From: Gigaspora rosea
Lineage: Eukaryota; Glomeromycota; Glomeromycetes; Diversisporales; Gigasporaceae
Assembly: GCA_003550325.1 (NCBI GenBank)
Contig: QKWP01000410.1
Location: 231,865 to 295,864, forward strand
Direction of reading: 5' to 3'
Length of the DNA: 64,000 nucleotides
A model generated the notes under the pieces. That model searched no databases. It was not told the DNA's origin and was given only the letters and a program-made list of their open reading frames with translations. Positions 58,900 to 64,000 of this stretch are shown here, in pieces. A program made the translations under genes and the position numbers. Each line of letters begins with the position of its first letter. Positions within the stretch are counted from its first letter, which is position 1.

Positions 58900-61415
58900 A
58901 TGTCAAAAAGAGCGTTGAAACAATAGTAAAAGGAAGAGCAAATTAGCTCGATCCGTACGGTTGGCAAATGCTGACTTCAGTACCAGCCCCACCATAACCA
59001 AAAGAACCAGTACCACCGGAACCAGCACCACCAGAACCAGCACCACTAGAACCAGCACCACCAGAACCAGCACCACCAGAGCAAGCACCACCAGAGCAAG
59101 CACCACCAGAGCAAGCAAGACAGTTGACCTTGTCTCAAGTGACGAATCAGAAACTGATAGCTTAGTTAGTTCTGATTATGACACCCAAGAGGATGATTAT
59201 TTTCAAGACGATGATGGCAACAATGGAGTAAATTTAGTTATTAAACAACTTCTTGCTGCATCGGCTGCCAGTTTTAAAAAAAGAAGCAGTCCAGCTGTTT
59301 ATGTTAAAAATTCAAAACAAACAAAGCAGCGAAAAAATAAAACATTGAGAGAAGCTGCAGTAGGATCTTTATCAATTTTACAGTTTTTTTCTTCCACTTC
59401 TTATGAAAATGAACAGGGCAAGGATGATAATGAGGATGATAATGAGGATAATAACGAGGATGATAATGAGGGCATGACTGAGAAAGAAAAAAAAATTGCT
59501 AATGCAATTGAGTTTGTAAACAAGTAATTCGTGAAGAAAAACTCTCAGAAGCTGAGAAAGCCTGTTATACAGCAACTTTATATTTTCTTCAGTTGTTATT
59601 CAATGGTAAAAAAAAAATCGAAGCTTCAGAGGCGGTTGCTGAGGTAATTGGAGGTGGACCATGGTTCGCAAAGTGTGTTAGGAAATGGGCGAATATTTGT
59701 ATGAAAGGTATGTTCTTATTTTTTATTTATTATTGAACAATTTTTTTTTTAATTTTTAATTTTATTTTTTTTTTATTATTAAATTAATTACTGTTTTTAC
59801 ATAATTACAGGAGAACTAATTCAGCACTGTCGTGGCAAGTTCCCTTCAAAAAGCTTGCTTAACGATGAATTAGTCTCACTCAAGTTGGCTGCTTACCTGC
59901 GTTCCCAGAAGTTCCAAATAAATCCAATAATGGTTAAAAACTATGTTGAGCAACAAATTATCCCACAATTGGGTATCGAATCAGTACAACAGATCTCTCT
60001 TCGAACGGCCCGCCGATGGTTACATAAACTTGGTTTCCACTATAAACGTTATTCGAAAGGTGTTTACATTGATGGTCACGAACGACCAGATGTGGTTGCC
60101 TATCGCCAAGTCTTCCTTCAGAAAGTTAGTGAATATGAACAGCTTATGTCCAAATGGTACGATGAAGATTGTAAAATTAGAACTTACCCGCTGTTAGCTG
60201 ATGGAGAAAAGGAACATATTTGGGTAACCCATGACGAATCCACCTTCCACGTTAATGATGGACCACGTGCAATGTGGGGCCCGGAAAAGGAGCAACCATT
60301 AAGGAAGAAAGGAATGGGTCTTGGTATACATGTTAGCGATTTTTTAACGGAAACGATCGGACCACTTAGGGATGATCTTGAAGAGGCACGTGCAATGATG
60401 GTATTAGGGTCGCGTCATGATGGGTATTGGGATGCAAAAAAGCTTATTATTCAAGTTAGACGGGCAATAGATATTTTTGAAAGAACACATCCAGGATGTG
60501 TAGGTAGGATAGAAAATAGATTAAATAAAAAATTTTATTTAATAAAAGTAATTTAAAAACATTTTATTTAATAAAAGTAATTTAAAAACATTTTATAAAT
60601 GTTTATATCTTATTTTTGTCTACAGGTCTTTTTGCTTTCGACAATGCCACCGCTCATACGGCTTTTGATGAGAATGCCCTTTTGTATTCAAAAATGAACC
60701 TTTTTCCAGGTGGATCAGTTCCGAAAATGCGGGATACTGTATGGAATGGGAACTGTCAATCAATGGTAATTGAAGAAGATTACATCATTTATGATAATAA
60801 GACAAAGTCGAATATCAATTTACGTGATCAGCCAAAAGGGCTCAAGTGGGTTCTGGATGAAAGAGGACTATGGCAAGAAGGAATGATCTTAGAATGTGCT
60901 TCATGCAAAAAGGAGCCAAACTCTAATATTACCAATTGTTGTGCACGCCGTCTGATGGCTAATCAACCCGATTTTCTTGCACAATGCGGTCAAGTTCAGA
61001 AGGAAATCGAATCTCGTGGTCATAAAGTAACCCTTTTTTATTTATTTATTTTATTTATTTGCTAATTTATTTTTTTTTTATTGTTGGCTATCTTATTCCT
61101 TATTTAAAAATTTTTTAGGTCATATTTTATCCCAAGTTCCACCCCGAATTTAACCATATCGAAATGTGGGGGGCTGCCAAAAAGTATACACGGGACAATT
61201 GCAAATATTCTTTTCCAATGCTTAGACAAACGATTATTGAGGCTTTTAATTCTATTTCACTTGAACAAATCCGTTCATTTGCTAGATTGTCGTTTAGATG
61301 GATGGATGCTTATCGACATGGCTTGACGGGAAAAGCTGCTGAATATGCAGTGAGAAGACATAAGAAGCATCGAACAATTAATGAAGACATCATGAACCAT
61401 GTTGATGCAATTTAA
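58900..61415 (+). CDS. DDE superfamily transposase, two frameshifts in 5' part
   Basis: Exons 58900-59707, 59811-60503, 60626-61026 and 61119-61415 with GT-AG introns of 103, 122 and 92 bp. From 59524 to the stop the frame is open across all four exons. The N-terminal part is disordered: TSTTR tandem repeats at 58995-59110 and an acidic ED tract at 59425-59475. Then comes a helical region with SLRTARRWLHKLGFHYKRYS, and a DDE core: THDEST (60229), FAFDNATAH (60640) and FNHIEMW (61149-61169), giving D, D and E. A Cys cluster (CASCKK...NCCARR, 60898-60955) lies between the second D and the E. The ATG at 58900 runs out of frame before 58930, and a stop at 59525 needs a second one-base shift. These may be real decay or sequence error in homopolymers. 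Confidence 0.8.
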
Positions 61416-61547
61416 ATTAGAGAGTGAAAAAGCATTTTTTTGTTTTTTTTGTTTAGAATAGCCTTATGTAATAAGACTGAAATTCGTTAATAAACCTGGC
61501 TTATTAATACTGCACGAAATTTATTAAGAAACTTGAAACTTGCATAA

Positions 61548-61614
61548 ATGAGTGCCGCAAAGAAAAAACCTGCAAATTTTATAAAATTTGCAGGTTTTTC
61601 TTTGCGGCACTCAT
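61548..61614. repeat. Near-perfect hairpin downstream of transposase
   Basis: ATGAGTGCCGCAAAGAAAAA then ACCTGCAAATTTTA is followed directly by its inverse (one base shorter) ending in GCGGCACTCAT. Arms are about 33 bp with essentially no loop. It lies 130 bp past the stop codon, inside the transposon. Confidence 0.9.
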
Positions 61615-61849
61615 GCAAATTAAATTATAAGTCGAATAAAGAATGAAAGAAAATCGAGTAAAAATCAATAGCGAATATTTAAAGTGCTTTATAAAGATGA
61701 AACATGCGATTGGAAATATTGGTTAGATGCGAATATAATTTTAACAAATATTGTAAAATAATCGAAATAAATTTGGGTAAATTTTACCCGATTTATTAAA
61801 AGCAGGTTAATTACGTACACATGTAATTTTTAATAATAAACTAGCTAAA

Positions 61850-62058
61850 TTAGTAAATTTGACGCACCTTATAATTATAAATTGGATGCCTTATGCCGTC
61901 CTTATTTAAATTTGGCGCACCTTATAATTTAAATTGGATGTCTTATGCTGTCCTTATTTAAATTTGGTGCCTTTAATAAAAAGTGAATGTTTTATATTGT
62001 CCTTACTCTAAATTTGGCGCTTAAAAAAATAGTGGATATCTTATGCTGTCCGGAACTG
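61850..62058 (+). repeat. Subterminal repeats of the DDE transposon
   Basis: Four units of 50-60 bp, each with AAATTTG(G/A)(C/T)GC and then a variant of GGATGTCTTATGCTGTCC. The last unit merges into the terminal inverted repeat (GGATATCTTATGCTGTCCGG). Such repeats are commonly transposase-binding sites. The left end has only one TTTGGCGC (58750). Confidence 0.8.
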
Positions 62059-62284
62059 TATATGCAGTTTTATTATAATTGTGATTATATAGAATCCCTC
62101 TATATTAGTCACATCTCTATATAATCACCACTTTTTGTATCCTGAGGGTATGATTATATGGAGGTTTGACTGTATTTTACATTTATTAAATATACATTTT
62201 TAATTAATATTACATACTTTATTATATATTATGTATTATTTTTACATTATTACAAATATTTAAACTACTTTCGCACTTTGGCAC

Positions 62285-62460
62285 ATCTAATTCTATTAGG
62301 GGAGTAACAAAAATCAGCTAATTTTTTAGGGGGGAGGGGGGTAAAAAAAGTTGAAATTATATATAAGAACCTGACTATTTATATATTAAGGAAGAGGGAG
62401 GAGGGTAGGCCTCTGATAAAAAATAATCAGGTGATTAATGACACTGCTCTTACTATATAC
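62285..62460. mobile_element. TCACCTGAT-class MITE
   Basis: The left has GGGGAGTAACAAAAATCAGC and G-runs; the right has AATCAGGTGATTAATGACAC then TGCTCT. Partial inverted repeats shared with 4.51-4.64 kb and 12.10-12.18 kb. G-rich tracts (GGGGGGAGGGGGG) are notable at this base composition. Confidence 0.45.
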
Positions 62461-62489
62461 AAAAAACTAGCTCTACACACTTATTTTCG

Positions 62490-63547
62490 CTCACCCCACA
62501 GTTAGCTATTATCTTCACTTTTTTGTTTTCTAGTGTTTTTGAAAGTGTCGAAAGTCGTCGTTGGAATGCGCAAGGTTTCGAAAAGCTGTTGTTTTTCTTG
62601 CAAAGTGCCGAAATAAAATAAATTAATAAAAAAAAATTTAAAAATAAACCAAAAAAAACAAAACCAAAAAGCACGAAACAAAAAAATTAAAATGAAACCT
62701 TGCAAGAACTTGCAAAAACTTGCAAAAATTAGCAAAAACTTGCAAAATCTTGCACCCATTTCTCTAAAGAAGCATTTTTAAAAATTTAGAAATTGCTGGG
62801 GGTGTGTTCTTGAAAATGTCAAAAGTTGTCATTGGAATGCGCAAGGTTTCGAAAAGTTGTTGTTTTTCTCGCAAAGTGCTGAAATAAAATAAATTAATAA
62901 AAAAAAAATAAAAATAAGCCAAAAAAACAAAAACAAAAAACACAAAACAAAAAAAAATAAAGCAAAACCTTGTAAAAACTTGCGCCCATTTCTCTAAAAA
63001 AGTGTTCTTGAAAATTTGGAAATTGCTAGGGGTGTGTTCTTGAAGGTGTTAGAAGTCGTAGTTGGTATTTGCAATGGTTCAAAAAGTTTTGTTTTCTCAC
63101 AAAGTGCCAAAATAAAATAAATTAATAAAAAACTTTTAAAAATAAACCAAAAAACAAAAACAAAAAACATGAAACGAAATCTTGCAAGAACTTGCAAAAA
63201 CTTGCAAAAACTTGTGATAACTTGCGAAAACTTGTGCCCATTTCTCTAAAGAACTGTTTATAAAAATTTAGAAATTGCTAGTATGTGTTCTTGAAAGTGT
63301 CGAAAGTCGTAGTTGGCATGTACAAGGTTTTGAAAAGCTATTAGTTTTTCTTGCAAAATGCCGAAATAAAATAAATTAATAAAAAATTTTAAAAATAAAC
63401 TAAAAAAACAAAAACAAAAAACACGAAACGAAAAAATAAATGAAGCGAAACCTTGCAAGAACTTGCAAAAACTTGCGAAAACTTGCGCCCATTTCTCTAA
63501 AAAAGCATTCTTGAAAGTTTAAAAATTGCTGGAGTATGTTCTTGAAA
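62490..63547 (+). repeat. Tandem array, four units of 230-270 bp
   Basis: Each unit has GTGTTCTTGAAAGTGTCGAA (near 62530, 62805, 63034 and 63286), then TTGCAAAGTGCCGAAATAAA, an AAAACAAAAACAAAAAACAC stretch, repeated ACTTGCAAAA and GCCCATTTCTCTAAA. The phrases also occur around the gap at 48.4-49.7 kb. Opposite-strand Phe-rich frames are translations of the A-rich part. Confidence 0.85.
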
Positions 63548-63559
63548 GTAGAGGTTTGA

Positions 63560-63690
63560 CTCGATGAATAATATTGACTGAATATTCACTGAATATTCAA
63601 TATTCGAATATATAATTTTTCACTGAATGAATATTTGAATATTTAAAACTTCACTGAATATATTTATTGAATATTCATTGAATATATATA
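63560..63690 (+). repeat. TTCACTGAATATTC short tandem repeat
   Basis: Irregular repeats of ACTGAATATTC and TATTCGAATA. A similar but separate cluster lies at 30.3-30.4 kb. Confidence 0.65.
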
Positions 63691-63699
63691 AATATAGGG

Positions 63700-64000
63700 G
63701 TTTTCTATTCATCTCTGGCCAGAGATATATAACATATATATCTCTGGCCTTTTAGCCAATCAAATAACGAGAAAATCACATGATTAAACTTCATGTGTTA
63801 ATCCCGATCGCCGGTCCAAGGTCGAATGCCATGCCATACCATTACCGGATCCGGATAGATAAGTATTGGCATGATCATTTTTGATAATCAGTTTGTTTTT
63901 TTCTTTCGCGTTCGCTTTCACGTTCGCTTTCACTTTCTTTGCTTATAATTTTTTTTTATTTAGATTGCCGCCTTTCATCATTTTGTACAATCGTTGGTGT
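63700..64000. other. Right-edge stretch, possible upstream region of a gene beyond the window
   Basis: Contains an inverted pair TCTCTGGCCAGAGATATA/ATATATCTCTGGCC (63711-63750), a CCAAT-like GCCAATCAAATAACG (63753), and a TTCGCTTTCACGTTCGCTTT repeat (63910-63935). It is less AT-rich than the rest. No coding start could be supported. Confidence 0.35.

Larger units (their letters stand above)
58540..62058 (+). mobile_element. DDE transposon with CAGTTCCGGACAGC ends
   Basis: The left end CAGTTCCGGACAGCATAAGA then TATCC is mirrored perfectly by the right end, GGATATCTTATGCTGTCCGG then AACTG. TA flanks both sides (58538-58539 and 62059-62060), the Tc1/mariner-type signature. It is 3519 bp long and carries one transposase gene. 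It sits within the element at 56413-62172, next to that element's right end, and seems the youngest layer. Confidence 0.9.
56413..62172. mobile_element. Pogo/Tc1-type element carrying Sel1 remnant and a nested transposon
   Basis: CAGTCAAACCTCTATATAGT at the left and its inverse ending in GGAGGTTTGACTG at the right are flanked by TA (56411-56412 and 62173-62174). Subterminal TATA(T/A)(A/T)(G/A)TCAC motifs recur near both ends. The related repeat at about 47345-47440 gives a sequence like the empty site. After removing the inner transposon (58540-62058 plus one TA) the element is about 2.2 kb and holds only a broken Sel1-repeat gene with a P450 fragment, so it is non-autonomous. Confidence 0.75.

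Noticed and set aside
58903-59118. Val/Leu repeat frame on the minus strand
   Set aside because: Antisense of the TSTTR tandem repeat in the transposase N-terminus.

Overview
The window looks like a piece of a very AT-rich, transposon-loaded fungal nuclear genome. The protein remnants point to an arbuscular mycorrhizal fungus (Glomeromycotina, Rhizophagus-like): a cytosolic PAS/GAF hybrid histidine kinase with many 70-120 bp GT-AG introns, a fused trehalose-phosphate synthase/phosphatase, Sel1-like repeats, a cytochrome P450 fragment, and pogo/Tc1- and hAT-type transposase pieces. This assignment rests on recognised protein style and composition, not on a database match.

Layout. 0-31 kb is almost entirely repeats: foldback elements, MITEs inside MITEs, minisatellites, a decayed pogo-like transposase (minus, 2.4-4.4 kb) and a decayed hAT transposase (plus, 12.9-13.5 kb). 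One foldback element (20.2-23.1 kb) holds three later insertions, and each empty site can be read from the element's own opposite arm. 31.76-38.84 kb is the one clearly intact gene: an 18-exon dual hybrid histidine kinase whose exons join in frame to 1402 residues. Its first kinase/receiver module looks functional. Its second has a conserved phosphoacceptor His but degenerate ATP-site boxes and a pseudo-receiver. 39.3-41.4 kb is a foldback element carrying telomere-like repeats and a nested, strongly palindromic element. 41.6-44.3 kb (minus) is a broken TPS/TPP gene. 44.3-56.4 kb is repeats, a 951 bp run of N, and a second copy of a ~1 kb retroposon with a tRNA-like head, itself hit by a small hAT MITE carrying CRE-type palindromes. 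56.4-62.2 kb is a TA-flanked pogo-type element that contains a Sel1-repeat pseudogene split by a P450 fragment and a complete second TA-flanked transposon with a DDE transposase gene. 62.3-64 kb is a four-unit tandem repeat and a slightly GC-richer tail.

How it fits together. The only likely working pathway component is the histidine kinase, expected to feed a fungal HPt/response-regulator phosphorelay. The DDE transposase at 58.9-61.4 kb could be recently active: its terminal repeats, TA duplication and catalytic exons are intact, though its 5' part needs two frameshift corrections. The other protein remnants are dead copies moved or interrupted by transposition. Two single-N positions (24752 and 28058) are each flanked by direct duplications (260 and 310 bp) and are probably unmerged contig overlaps, not biology.
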